This document shows, one piece after another, positions 16,287 to 25,409 of a stretch of 37,073 nt of DNA. Numbering within the stretch: position 1 is the stretch's first letter; each line of letters opens with the position of its first letter. The notes beneath the pieces were generated by a model. The model was not told the DNA's origin. It worked only from the letters and a program-made list of their open reading frames with translations, and did not search any database. Source of the DNA: Gammaproteobacteria bacterium (GTDB taxonomy: Bacteria; Pseudomonadota; Gammaproteobacteria; Arenicellales; Poriferihabitantaceae); assembly GCA_026708585.1 (NCBI GenBank), contig JAPOUQ010000031.1, positions 1 through 37,073 on the forward strand. The letters run 5' to 3'. Position numbers and translations under genes: made by a program.

Positions 16287-18451
16287 AATGATGATGCTTT
16301 CAGAGCAGACTTTATTCGATCACGTTGCTTATTATAGAATGTCACAGAGCACAACATGGAAATCAAAACAATTGCTCCGATAGTAGCAATGGAATTTGGA
16401 TAGGATGTTCTCTGGATTAACAAAGCAGCCAATACGGGCCCAATGATCAGGCCGATTCGGTCAACGAACCGATAGATGCTAATTGATACAGAACTTTCAA
16501 TTTGTTCACGATGTTCATAAACAATTTGTTGCATCATTGCATATTGTGGCGACAAGATCAGGCAATGACCAAGTCCAACCGCAATAATTGATATAAGTAC
16601 TGCTCGTGACTCTCCGATCATGCCGCTTGTAAGTATGAATAGTAACCCAATCCCACTGATCAGGGCACCGACAAAAGTCATTGGAAAATAGCGCTTGATT
16701 CGATCACAGAATCCAGAAATCCCTGGGGTACCGATTACTATAATCCCACCGTAGAGCATCATCATTTGTCCGATTTCAGTGGTGCTGTGACCAAGTTCAT
16801 TCAGATACAGGGGAATGAGGAAAAACAGAAATGCAGAGAGTGTGGTTCTAGTCGCAACCGCTGTAAATACGAGGCCGACGAAACGAGGGTGGGTAAACAA
16901 GGTTTTCCAAGGTTGAAATCCTGTTTGTTTGATGGATGAACTTTCTTGCTTGGATTCGGCTTTGCCTGGTGGGGAGGAACTTGCTAGCAAACGGTAAGCC
17001 GCATAACCCGAAATCATGGCTAGTCCGGCCGAAATGAGAAAAGTAGTATCCTGTCCCAAATATTCTGCTAGCATGCCGCCTAAAGAAGGCCCGCAGATAT
17101 ATCCTGCAAAAATGGCGCCAACATAAGCAGATGCTCCATGAGCACGATTTGATTCTTTGGAATACAAGGCAATCCAAGTCTCACACGCATTAAAGATCAG
17201 TCCATACCCTATCCCGTTTAAGCACCTCCAGAGAATTAATTCAGCATAACTACCGGCAAAGAAAGTTCCGAAATAACCAACAAAGGCAAAAACAATACCC
17301 AGAAGGAAGAGTCGTGAGCAACCCATGCGATAAGTCCATTTGCCCGCGGCCAGTGTGGCTAGAAAAGTCGCGACCATAAACAAGGTAATCGGCAACGAGA
17401 TCATCAATTCATAAGATAGAGCAGGCTCAATTGGGATGAATCCGATCACAAACAGCGGGAAGAAAGACCGCGACATTTCCTCTGAAAAGATAAATAGGAA
17501 AAACGGCATACGAATCTGTGTTGCGGATTTTTCCAGAGTAGAAAACTGATCAGAAAACCCGAAGCGTTTGCTGGTCATACTTATGATGCTGGAGATCTTT
17601 TTACTGACTCTTGGATCAATTTGTGCATCTCTCAACTCGCGCAACTCAAACTGAAAATCTTGGTACCGTTGCTCCAATTCATAGAGAAGGCGGTTAAGGC
17701 TAGAAACCATGATGCCAAACTCATTGCGGGCACGCATGGCTAGTCTGGGTGTGAACTGTCCTTTGGCTCCAGATTCAAAGACCCGATGAACAAGACCGGT
17801 AGGCACCAGAATATTCCGACTCATATACAGATTCAAAATTTCAATTGTGACAACCATTGAAACAAGAATGACGGAAATAATTTCAAACACGATCGTGAAC
17901 AGTTGTCTGCGTACATTTTCACTGCTTACACCAACATGTAAGTGGGCAACCGGATTATCCTCAACATAAATGGGGAATCGGCTATCTAGGTATCCGGCAA
18001 TTTCCTCGGTAAAATGCGAGCCCTTACTTCCAAATGGTTGCTTCAACTCCCCCATGAGTGATTGGATAACATCTTCGGGCGCGTTGTGTTGGAATAGGAT
18101 TCCAACGTCATGGTTAACAATAGTCAGATATTGCAGATCTGGGTTTGTTTCAATAGCAGACTGAAAGAAATCGTTGACACCGACCAATTCATTGATCGGA
18201 ATTCCGAGTTCCTGACTCGCATAGGCAATTTGTGAACTCAATGCAGTACCGACAGCAACAGCTTTTTGATTTAACTGCGGGCTTAAGGCTTGTTCGAATC
18301 GATCCAGAGCGAACCATGAAATTACAATTTGACTGAGCAACATGATCGCGCCTCCGAGCAATAGAAGGCGCATAAAAAATCCCTTTTGATGGGATGGAAT
18401 CGATGACTCAGTCTGTTTATTTGGCGCAGACACTTGGTTATCTTCGATCAA
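16283..18451 (-). CDS. Sensor domain-HAMP-MFS transporter fusion
   Basis: 722 residues with an unusual architecture. Membrane segment 1 is at about 28-48; an extracytoplasmic domain covers 49-180 (Cache/sCache-like, ending LDSRFPIYVEDNPVAHLHVGVS); membrane segment 2 is at 184-208; a HAMP-like stretch is at 209-262 (ILVPTGLVHRVFESG... EFGIMVSSLNRLLYELEQRYQ); then a helical linker to about 312; then a complete MFS fold of about 12 segments (314-715), with a motif A-like loop (AGKWTYRMGCSRLF) and a central cytoplasmic loop near 490-515. It could be a transporter gated by a sensor or a transporter-like receptor. The TTG at 18451 overlaps the upstream stop (TTGA); an ATG at 18373 with an AGGGA site 6 bp upstream is a serious alternative start that keeps all domains. 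Confidence 0.88.
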   Translation of the reverse strand: MIEDNQVSAPNKQTESSIPSHQKGFFMRLLLLGGAIMLLSQIVISWFALDRFEQALSPQLNQKAVAVGTALSSQIAYASQELGIPINELVGVNDFFQSAIETNPDLQYLTIVNHDVGILFQHNAPEDVIQSLMGELKQPFGSKGSHFTEEIAGYLDSRFPIYVEDNPVAHLHVGVSSENVRRQLFTIVFEIISVILVSMVVTIEILNLYMSRNILVPTGLVHRVFESGAKGQFTPRLAMRARNEFGIMVSSLNRLLYELEQRYQDFQFELRELRDAQIDPRVSKKISSIISMTSKRFGFSDQFSTLEKSATQIRMPFFLFIFSEEMSRSFFPLFVIGFIPIEPALSYELMISLPITLFMVATFLATLAAGKWTYRMGCSRLFLLGIVFAFVGYFGTFFAGSYAELILWRCLNGIGYGLIFNACETWIALYSKESNRAHGASAYVGAIFAGYICGPSLGGMLAEYLGQDTTFLISAGLAMISGYAAYRLLASSSPPGKAESKQESSSIKQTGFQPWKTLFTHPRFVGLVFTAVATRTTLSAFLFFLIPLYLNELGHSTTEIGQMMMLYGGIIVIGTPGISGFCDRIKRYFPMTFVGALISGIGLLFILTSGMIGESRAVLISIIAVGLGHCLILSPQYAMMQQIVYEHREQIESSVSISIYRFVDRIGLIIGPVLAALLIQRTSYPNSIATIGAIVLISMLCSVTFYNKQRDRIKSALKASSL

Positions 18452-19239
18452 TTTTCTTTGCCCTCATCTAGAGATCGAGCTTGCATGATCGTTAGATCCA
18501 TTTCCTTATTTGTTGACAGCGTTTTGGATATAAATTCATGAAAAACAGATGTGCGTATATCTGTATTTTGTTGGTTATCCTCATTGTCCATTTTTTTGTT
18601 TGTCCTTACGATATCCATGATTTTTCCCATTGACCGAAATTCATTGCAGAGTCGACTCAGAATGAACATGGCACTGAAAAATGCAACGAGGATGGTGATC
18701 AGAGTTGCAATGGCGTTGAACGCAATTAGATTTTGTGCTTCATTTTTTACATTTTGATCCAGCAAATTGCGTGAATATCGTAGCACTACCGAGCCGATGT
18801 CCTGCCCCAGATTGTTTCGGATAGACACACCTACTACTCCGGCATTTCTTTCTTGAAGTGTCCAAGATGAACTGGTTGAATTCAGTCGCCATCTATTTAT
18901 CCATTCTTCAGGCACCAAGTCAGATACGGAACTCGAATCAGAGCTGTGCAGAACCACGCCTCGATTGTCAAACACTTCAATTGAGAGAATCTGATCATCT
19001 GAAATTTGGTACTCTTCGAGTATCTGGGTGATTTCCAGATTTTCCAGGAATAGGCCCAGGTCAAGTTGGGTCTGAATACCGTTTCTGATCTCACCGGTTA
19101 CAAATTCAAACCTAGAATTGATTAGGTTTGAGAATGTCTGGCTAAATTTGTGGAGGCTCAGAACACTGGTGATGGTAATACCAATAACCAGGATTGGTAC
19201 CATAACTAACGAAGTTCGAAATGCAAAACCAAAAAACAT
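18448..19239 (-). CDS. Two-membrane-segment extracytoplasmic sensor protein
   Basis: 263 residues and first gene of the cluster. One membrane segment is at about 8-29 and a second at about 168-192; between them is an extracytoplasmic domain (30-167) with a PAS/Cache-like pattern: ILSIEVFDNRGVVLHSS followed by VVGVSIRNNLGQDIGSVVLRYS. The cytoplasmic tail of about 70 residues is polar and has no enzymatic domain. Its layout mirrors the N-terminal half of the downstream MFS fusion and of the phosphatase, which suggests the three arose from a shared sensor module, or that they form mixed oligomers. Stop overlaps the start of the MFS fusion gene by 4 bp. No homologue is recognised by name. Confidence 0.8.
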   Translation of the reverse strand: MFFGFAFRTSLVMVPILVIGITITSVLSLHKFSQTFSNLINSRFEFVTGEIRNGIQTQLDLGLFLENLEITQILEEYQISDDQILSIEVFDNRGVVLHSSDSSSVSDLVPEEWINRWRLNSTSSSWTLQERNAGVVGVSIRNNLGQDIGSVVLRYSRNLLDQNVKNEAQNLIAFNAIATLITILVAFFSAMFILSRLCNEFRSMGKIMDIVRTNKKMDNEDNQQNTDIRTSVFHEFISKTLSTNKEMDLTIMQARSLDEGKEN

Positions 19240-20144
19240 ATCGAACTATCTTGTTAGTGAGTTATTAACAAGTTTCGGCATCATATCGTAATCGATAAAA
19301 TCTAGTTTGGTTTCGGGGATGAATAAAATGGTTGGTTAAGGTAGGGTTTGTTGGTACCAATGTGAATTTTCGATTGTTTTTTATTTTAATTCACCAAAGT
19401 CATTGAAGCAGAATGTGCTCTGATTTTCGAATTTAGCGGAGTAGCCAACTGAATGAAAGTAATTATCAATCGTATGAATCAAACTAAATGTTGATTATAT
19501 ATTTATTCGGGTATTTGTACACATGCGATAATTGTTTTTTTGGAATAATAATTCAGATGAATTGTTTGTATGATTCCAATTTCGAGATTCTTTGTTCTAG
19601 GGTTCGCCCTTCAGGTTCAATTTTTTAACAATGGTGAAGATTGTGATGTTGCATTGGATGAATCTATGAGCATGTTCTCCTCTTCGTATTTCATAATGAG
19701 ACATGAGATTCCAGGGACTGAGCACTTAGGGTTCATATGAATGGTTTTAGAAAAAGTCCAATACATAACTTAAATCTGGTGCCATCCCACGCTAATTTTC
19801 AGATTTGAAGCATTAGTATGGATCAAAAATGGTCTAATTTCAGCATCGATACGGTAAATTGATGACACCAATACTTTTGAAACTAGACGATAATCCAGAA
19901 AATTCCGTTAGTGTGAGATCATCCTAAGTTGCATGGATCAAATGCTATGCAAAATTCTATAATCAAATACTCATCAAATTGGGCATTTCAATCATCCCGA
20001 ACTAAGAGAGATATTTTCATCTCAGATGAGTTTTCGTAAACATTTTTAATGTGTATTTGAGTACATCAATGAAACAGAAATTGAATTGGATTGTGTTCAT
20101 TTAATGGAGCCAGCCATTTTCTCAAAACAATGGGTATTTAGTGA
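19240..20144. other. 905-bp AT-rich intergenic region between divergent genes
   Basis: No gene recognised. It must contain the promoter of the minus-strand signalling operon and that of the plus-strand aminotransferase. On the minus strand a TATGAT (about 19282-19287 on the plus strand as ATCATA) lies 45-50 bp ahead of the sensor gene start, without a good -35. Many stop codons in all frames argue against a hidden protein. Confidence 0.4.
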
Positions 20145-21347
20145 ATGAAGTTTTCAAGTTTGGTTAATCGTGTTGCGGGTAAAAGTACTGATGTTTGGGA
20201 AACTCATTATGAAGCAATTGCTAGAATCCGAGATGGTCAAGATATCATTTTGTTAAGTGTCGGACAGGAATCAGACCAACTTACGGATAGCAGAATTGTT
20301 GAGGCAGCTGTTCAGAGTTTGCGATCAGGTCGCCATCACTATGGTCCGATTCAGGGAGAACATGATCTTCGCAATGAGATTGCGAAACGGCATTTCGAAC
20401 TGACCAGACAATCTGTCAGCGAGAAGCAATGTGCGGTTTTTTCAGGAGCACAAAATGCTCTGTTTTCGGTTTCCCAATGTGTGCTCGACCACGGTGATGA
20501 AGTCATATTAATTGAACCGTACTATTCCACGTATCCGGCAACTTTCTCAAGTGGTGGTGCAAAACTGATCACCGTTCCAGCTTGTCCAACAAAGAAGATG
20601 CAAATGGAACCCGAAGCGGTAATCGATGCAATCACGGATAAAACACGCGCCATTGTTGTCAATTCACCAAATAATCCAATTGGCTCAGTCTATACCAAAG
20701 AGCAGTACGAACCGATTGTCAAAGCATGTATTGAAAGGAAGATTTGGCTAATTAGTGATGAAGTGTATCTCGAAATGCTGGCTCCGAGAGCCCGTGTAAG
20801 TCCAGCTGTATTACCGGGTGCTGATGAGATATGCATAACTGTCTCTAGCCTGTCAAAATCGCATCGAATGACTGGCTGGCGATTCGGGTGGGCTGTCGGC
20901 CCAACGAAATTGATTGAGCACTTGTACAACCTTTCATTGTGCATGTCTTATGGTTTGCCGTCATTTATTTTGGATGCAGCAGTTTTTGCGTTAAAAATAG
21001 ATGCAAACATTGCTGAATCGGTTCGTGAAAATATGGATCGAAGACGCAAAATTGCAATGGATTGTCTGTCGAATCTTCCTAGTATCAAGATACTGGAAGC
21101 TGCTGGCGGCATGTTTGTTGTGCTGGATGTTCGAAACACAGGAATTAGCAGTATGGAATTCACTCGCCAGTTATTGGATCAGCAGCAAGTGAGTGTGTTG
21201 CCATGTGATGGTTCGGGTGATTCTTTTGAGGGATTTGTTCGTATCAGTTTGGGGATTGAAGATAGGTTATTTGAAGAGGCATGCCATAGGATTCAGTCAT
21301 TTGCGTTGAGCTTGCCTAATACAGGAATTACGCATCAGAATAATTGA
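20145..21347 (+). CDS. Class I/II pyridoxal-phosphate aminotransferase, AruH-like
   Basis: 400 residues, fold type I aminotransferase. The PLP lysine is K238 in SSLSKSHRMTGWRFGW, D205 lies in ISDEVY, and the NSPNNPIG motif spans 173-180. The whole N-terminus (KFSSLVNRVAGKSTDVWETHY... ILLSVG) and the LSKSHRMTGWR-to-LSLCMSYG stretch resemble Pseudomonas AruH, arginine:pyruvate transaminase, which opens the arginine transaminase pathway; I recognise that similarity from memory and have not aligned it. The rest of that pathway (2-ketoarginine decarboxylase AruI) is not here, so the substrate stays open. It ends 45 bp before the converging LOG-family gene. Upstream is 905 bp of non-coding sequence. 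Confidence 0.88.
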   Translation: MKFSSLVNRVAGKSTDVWETHYEAIARIRDGQDIILLSVGQESDQLTDSRIVEAAVQSLRSGRHHYGPIQGEHDLRNEIAKRHFELTRQSVSEKQCAVFSGAQNALFSVSQCVLDHGDEVILIEPYYSTYPATFSSGGAKLITVPACPTKKMQMEPEAVIDAITDKTRAIVVNSPNNPIGSVYTKEQYEPIVKACIERKIWLISDEVYLEMLAPRARVSPAVLPGADEICITVSSLSKSHRMTGWRFGWAVGPTKLIEHLYNLSLCMSYGLPSFILDAAVFALKIDANIAESVRENMDRRRKIAMDCLSNLPSIKILEAAGGMFVVLDVRNTGISSMEFTRQLLDQQQVSVLPCDGSGDSFEGFVRISLGIEDRLFEEACHRIQSFALSLPNTGITHQNN

Positions 21348-21392
21348 AGGATATTACTTTGCATGAAGAGATCGTTGACTCGTTGGGTCTGA

Positions 21393-21971
21393 TTAATCGG
21401 ACTGACGAACTCGATACCTGCTTTCGATTTGGTCCAATAAACGATCGGGTGATGTATCAATACAATACAAATCACGATGTTTGGTGTTGATGAATCCTGC
21501 TTCAGTTGCTTGTTCAATCAATGCAACCAGAAACCCGTAATACCCTTCGACATTCAATATTCCGATTGGCTTGTTATGGATCTTCAGTTGTGACCAAGTA
21601 ATTGCCTCCAATAGTTCCTCAAATGTTCCAAATCCCCCAGGTAATGCGATGAATGCATCCGAAAGAGAGGACATAACCTCTTTTCGCTGATGCATGTTTT
21701 TCACTGTAATGAGTTCAGTAATTCCAGGATGATCATGCTCGTGGTCAAATAACATATCGGGGATTACACCGGTTACCTTACCTCCTGCTTGAAGCACAGC
21801 ATCTGCGACAGTTCCCATCAGACCCATACTAGAACCACCATAGGTTAAATTCATCTTTCGGTTTCCGATGGCAAGGCCAAGTGCAGATGCAGCGTCGGTG
21901 TATGCTGGGTTTTTCCCTAATCTGGATCCACAATACACACAAACCCTCTTAACTGTAGCTGTTTTTGGCAT
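21393..21971 (-). CDS. LOG-family protein (cytokinin riboside 5'-monophosphate phosphoribohydrolase)
   Basis: 192-residue Rossmann-fold protein of the TIGR00730/LOG family, which splits nucleoside 5'-monophosphates into base and ribose 5-phosphate. The family signature PGGFGTFEE is at 111-119, the partner residues RK are at 96-97 (MHQRKEVM), and the N-terminus VCVYCGSRLGKNPAY is typical. YGGSSMGLMGTVADAVL supplies the phosphate-binding glycine stretch. Bacterial members are widespread and are nucleotide-recycling enzymes or make signalling cytokinins; which applies cannot be told. Single gene, converging with the aminotransferase. Confidence 0.93.
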   Translation of the reverse strand: MPKTATVKRVCVYCGSRLGKNPAYTDAASALGLAIGNRKMNLTYGGSSMGLMGTVADAVLQAGGKVTGVIPDMLFDHEHDHPGITELITVKNMHQRKEVMSSLSDAFIALPGGFGTFEELLEAITWSQLKIHNKPIGILNVEGYYGFLVALIEQATEAGFINTKHRDLYCIDTSPDRLLDQIESRYRVRQSD

Positions 21972-22478
21972 ATCCAGATATTTCTCTCAAACATGAATTC
22001 GATAGTCTTCCATGTCAGATATGGGGAGACTATGAAATACTATAACCCCTGTTGGATTATATGACAGATGTAGCCCTACAAAATGTTGATACAAATATTC
22101 CAAACTTTCAAATTATAGAAGTGTAAGCGATCGCTTAGATCGAACAGAATATAATATGAGGAGTTCTCGGATGTGCCAAATTTACATATCAAAATCCCCC
22201 TATCAGTGATGTAAAGATCATATACCTGTTTGTTGCGGCGTTTCCGAAATGGTCGGTCGATCATTATTGATAGCATAATCCATTTGCAATTTGAGAATTG
22301 GGTTCTTTGCTCCGTCTGTTTTATCAGCAATGAGATGTATTGAATCAGCGATTTCCTCAGTTTACTAAGAGCATTTTGAGTTTGGAAGATAAGAATCAAG
22401 AAAGTCTGAGTTTGAAATTATTCTCATTATTTTTTCTATTACCGATAAAATTGAAACTCTGATTCACGGTCAATAATC
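21972..22478. other. 507-bp intergenic region
   Basis: It contains a 107-codon open frame on the minus strand (22076-22399) that is rich in I, L, K, N and Y, as expected of AT-rich non-coding DNA, and has no recognisable domain or ribosome binding site. I do not call it. It must hold promoters for the two divergent flanking genes. Confidence 0.4.
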
Positions 22479-23447
22479 ATGAAACCTATTCAAACAATCG
22501 CATTTATTGGACTTGGAAATGCTGGATCAAAACTTGCTGGTAGTCTATTACGAAACGGTTTCAACCTGATCGTACGGGATCTGAATGAGGAAGCCGCCCA
22601 ACCATTGCTAGATGCTGGAGCAACCTTTGGTGAGAGTCCATACAACATGACTCAAGCTGCGGACCTTTTGATTACATGTCTACCCAATCCAGCCGCTAGT
22701 GCAGCAGTATTGGAGGACCACGATGGTGCGCTTTCAGCAATACGAAAGGGCAAGATTTGGGCGGAGATGAGCACCACAGATGAAAGTGAAGTTATCCGTC
22801 TTGGTACTCTAGTGGAGGCTCAGGGAGGTGTCCCTGTAGATTGTCCAGTTTCAGGTGGTTGTCATCGAGCGGCAACTGGGAATATTTCCATATTTGCAGG
22901 ATGTGAAAGATCGACATTCGAACATATGCTACCTATATTGACCGCTATGGGGCGGAGAATATTGCATACTGGACGACTTGGTTCAGCTTCGATTCTCAAG
23001 GTTGTGACCAATTATCTGGCTACTGCAAATTTAATGACACTTTGTGAAGCGTTGGTAACCTGCAAGGCGGTTGGAATGGATCTTGGGATTGCATATGAAG
23101 CCATCCGCATTTCATCGGGTCATTCGTTTGTTCATGAAACCGAAAGCCAAGTTATATTAAATGGAAGTCGCGATATTCAATTCACGATGGATTTGGTCTG
23201 TAAGGACATCACACTGTTTGATCAGATTGCAAAAGAAGCCGGAATTCCACTCGACCTTTCACCACTTATGGTCAAGATTTTCAAGGAGGCAATGGATAAA
23301 TACGGAGCTCGAGAGCACTCTCCAAATATAATAAAAAGACTTGAAGAAGTGAGTGGGTTGGATATAACTGCTCCTGGTTTTCCTTCTGAAATAATTGATA
23401 ATGAACCGGAAGACACAGGTTATGAAGTCAGGCCCAGTACGGCATAA
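22479..23447 (+). CDS. NAD(P)-dependent beta-hydroxyacid dehydrogenase (3-hydroxyisobutyrate dehydrogenase family)
   Basis: 322 residues, about 25 longer than the usual 290-300 because of a C-terminal tail. The Rossmann dinucleotide motif is FIGLGNAGSKLAGSLLRNGF (residues 9-28), the substrate loop is CPVSGGCHRAATGNISIFAGC (122-142, normally SGG-x-x-x-A-x-x-G), and the catalytic lysine is K174 in SASILKVVTNYL with N178. Members reduce or oxidise 3-hydroxyisobutyrate, tartronate semialdehyde, glyoxylate or succinic semialdehyde. The tail after residue 300 is acidic and unusual. The start ATG at 22479 is well placed before the dinucleotide motif. It stands alone on the plus strand. Confidence 0.9.
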   Translation: MKPIQTIAFIGLGNAGSKLAGSLLRNGFNLIVRDLNEEAAQPLLDAGATFGESPYNMTQAADLLITCLPNPAASAAVLEDHDGALSAIRKGKIWAEMSTTDESEVIRLGTLVEAQGGVPVDCPVSGGCHRAATGNISIFAGCERSTFEHMLPILTAMGRRILHTGRLGSASILKVVTNYLATANLMTLCEALVTCKAVGMDLGIAYEAIRISSGHSFVHETESQVILNGSRDIQFTMDLVCKDITLFDQIAKEAGIPLDLSPLMVKIFKEAMDKYGAREHSPNIIKRLEEVSGLDITAPGFPSEIIDNEPEDTGYEVRPSTA

Positions 23448-23468
23448 TCAACCAGACTGATTCGGACA

Positions 23469-23487
23469 AATCTCGCCAGCTGAGATT
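23469..23487 (+). other. Hairpin downstream of the dehydrogenase gene
   Basis: AATCTC (23469-23474) pairs perfectly with GAGATT (23482-23487) around GCCAGCT, 21 bp after the stop codon. The following sequence (CAACTCTATTG) lacks a real T-run, so termination is possible but unproven. Confidence 0.3.
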
Positions 23488-23668
23488 CAACTCTATTGTC
23501 AATAAACCGAGAGGGTATGACTGAAAGATCAAACTTCTAGAGTTATTGCAAGCTAGTGACATTGTTCACCTGATTCCTACATAAAATGGGTCTGTAGTCG
23601 ACTCTAAAATCATTGCAGAATGGGCGGTATGAACACAACGATAGTTTGTGTATGTGTGTCGAATACAA

Positions 23669-24409
23669 TTATTCACACACTATCCCGTCACCATCTCCGT
23701 CTAACATAAAGGCATAGGCTGGATGCGAATTATGAACTGGAGCAATATCGTGGCGGATGGCTTCACGGCATGTAATTCGACCATTACCATCATCGTCATA
23801 TTGGACAAGGATAGCGTTGTCGTGTTCCATTTTTGGTTTTGGTGCAGTGCGGATTTTGCATTCTACCAGCATAGAAGTTGATGCGCATGTTGATAAAACT
23901 CGTTCGATCGCATTAGCTTCGTTAAAGTCAATGGTCAGACCATATTTTCGGCGAACTTGTAGGGTTCGTTCAGCGTACCAGCATGCATTCATGATCGGTA
24001 GCCATTCGTTCAAGTCTTTAGCAGATTTCTGATAACGATTTAATTTACGGCTGGCTAGAGTTAGATTTAACAAATCGCTCGCAAATTGTTGCTGAATATC
24101 GGGCTCCATTGCACATAAGCCGCTATCGTGGGCCTCGGAAAGTGAGATGATATGCTCTATATCCGTCTCATATTGACTATGAAAACAGGTTCCCGTATAG
24201 GGTTCGTAAATCAGCCCTCCGAGACTCTCTATAATTTCCAGTTCGACGGATTGGGGGTAAGGATAGTTTTCCCGATCATAGGGGCTACAGCGATGTTCAG
24301 GTTCAACCTTGATACCCCTATACTTCAGTTCAGCATGAGCAAAATAACTGACAAATGATAACGAACCCGTGAGACATACTGTGATCAGAATCAATATTCG
24401 ACTGTGCAT
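23669..24409 (-). CDS. Secreted HNH-type (DUF1524/GmrSD-like) nuclease with excalibur calcium-binding tail
   Basis: 246 residues from the ATG at 24409; a TTG three codons earlier is less likely. Signal peptide to about residue 26 (SYFAHA). The nuclease core has ETDIEHIISLSEAHDSG (81-97), matching the D-x-E/D-H-I-x-P-L-S/A-E-A-H pattern, and then FASDLLNLTLASRKLNRYQKSAKDLNEWLP (109-138), where DLLNL and the N-R-K region complete the metal finger. Residues 204-246 are an excalibur-like tail, with DDDGNGRITCREA and the closing DGDGDGIVCE, which resemble calcium-binding loops. Eight cysteines outside the signal peptide fit four disulfides. Likely an extracellular or periplasmic DNase for nutrient use, biofilm matrix or defence. 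It is alone on its strand; no immunity gene is visible. Confidence 0.87.
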   Translation of the reverse strand: MHSRILILITVCLTGSLSFVSYFAHAELKYRGIKVEPEHRCSPYDRENYPYPQSVELEIIESLGGLIYEPYTGTCFHSQYETDIEHIISLSEAHDSGLCAMEPDIQQQFASDLLNLTLASRKLNRYQKSAKDLNEWLPIMNACWYAERTLQVRRKYGLTIDFNEANAIERVLSTCASTSMLVECKIRTAPKPKMEHDNAILVQYDDDGNGRITCREAIRHDIAPVHNSHPAYAFMLDGDGDGIVCE

Positions 24410-24580
24410 TTTCACCAATAGTTGAAGTTTTCACATGCAATTGAATAAACCCTTCGATCTGTAATCCAAGTTAAACCATAATCGATGTAGTTCTTACTTA
24501 TGTTGGGAATTATATACACAAGTTGACACCAAGCCACTTCATATATCTTATGTCGGTATCGGCATAAGCACGATGAACGA

Positions 24581-24784
24581 CTACTTGGAAAAAAGAAACG
24601 AAAACGATCCAGCACTATCCGGTACAAACTGTCCCATTCCATTCAAAATAATCTGGGAATCGCGTTCTGATTTGACGCGTAAAATAACACCAGTGATCGT
24701 GAGCAGGGAGTTATCTACGATCAGATCGGCAGATTGAGCGAAAAAAGTCTCAAGTACGTTATCCTGAGCAGTTGCGTTGGACAA
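24581..24784 (-). pseudogene. Possible remnant of a secreted-protein gene
   Basis: 67 codons with no recognised complete domain. The sequence ETFFAQSADLIVDNSLLTITGV resembles the start of a family of small exported proteins that begin with F-A-x-x-A-x-L followed by L-T-L-x-G-V, and the later MGQFVP could match their conserved glycine-phenylalanine segment, but what lies between is scrambled. I read it as a decayed fragment, with low certainty; chance is the alternative. Confidence 0.25.
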
Positions 24785-25314
24785 TAATATTATTGTTCAA
24801 GGACGGGACAAAACGTTGATCATTCTCACAACAATACCTATCTACTACTGCTTACCATTGCCCGGATTTATCAAAATCGATGGCAACTTCAATTATTGTT
24901 TCGATGGATTCAGTCGTTTTTTGGAACGAGTGAAAACGTCATGAAGATATACATTTGCATTGCTGGCGATTATGAGAAAACGTGATGATTTGGATACCAG
25001 TCTCAACAAAATATCTCAAATGATTGATACTGTTTAATTCGATAAAAATAAATCATTATCAGTTTCATATAAATTTATTACTATAAATAGAAAGACTATA
25101 TTATAATATATAATTGAATACATTAGATATAATAACTGTACACTAGTGGTAAATAAGTGGTCATTTAAATCGAACCTTACGGTCAAACTGAATGTTGATC
25201 GACAGATTAGTACTTTTGGAAGACAATCCTGATCTTTTCCAGTTTTCGCAGAACTATTTGCTCAAACATTAACAGCATAGAGCATCATAACAAAATAGAA
25301 TAGATATCACAAAA

Positions 25315-25330
25315 CCACATCAAAATGTGG
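25315..25330. promoter_or_regulatory. 16-bp palindrome, candidate activator site for the GS-like gene
   Basis: CCACAT (25315-25320) and ATGTGG (25325-25330) are perfect inverted arms around CAAA. The layout (6-bp arms, 4-nt A-rich spacer) is similar in size to NtrC sites such as GCACCA-N4-TGGTGC but the base order differs. It lies about 80 bp ahead of the sigma-54-like element, a usual enhancer distance. Confidence 0.35.
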
Positions 25331-25409
25331 CATGATTCATGTATGATGATTGCGTCAAAATCGGTAATCGCTCAGTCTGGACAAGATTCTAGTCCACCAG
25401 GCAAGAATC

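Noticed and set aside
16283..18451. The MFS fusion as two genes merged by a missed frame boundary.
   Set aside because: The frame is open without a break for 722 codons, the linker at 265-312 has normal helical composition and both neighbours overlap it by 4 bp, so a real fusion is the simpler reading.
22076..22399. 107-codon minus-strand open frame between the LOG-family gene and the dehydrogenase gene.
   Set aside because: Composition is that of random AT-rich DNA, with no ribosome binding site and no domain.
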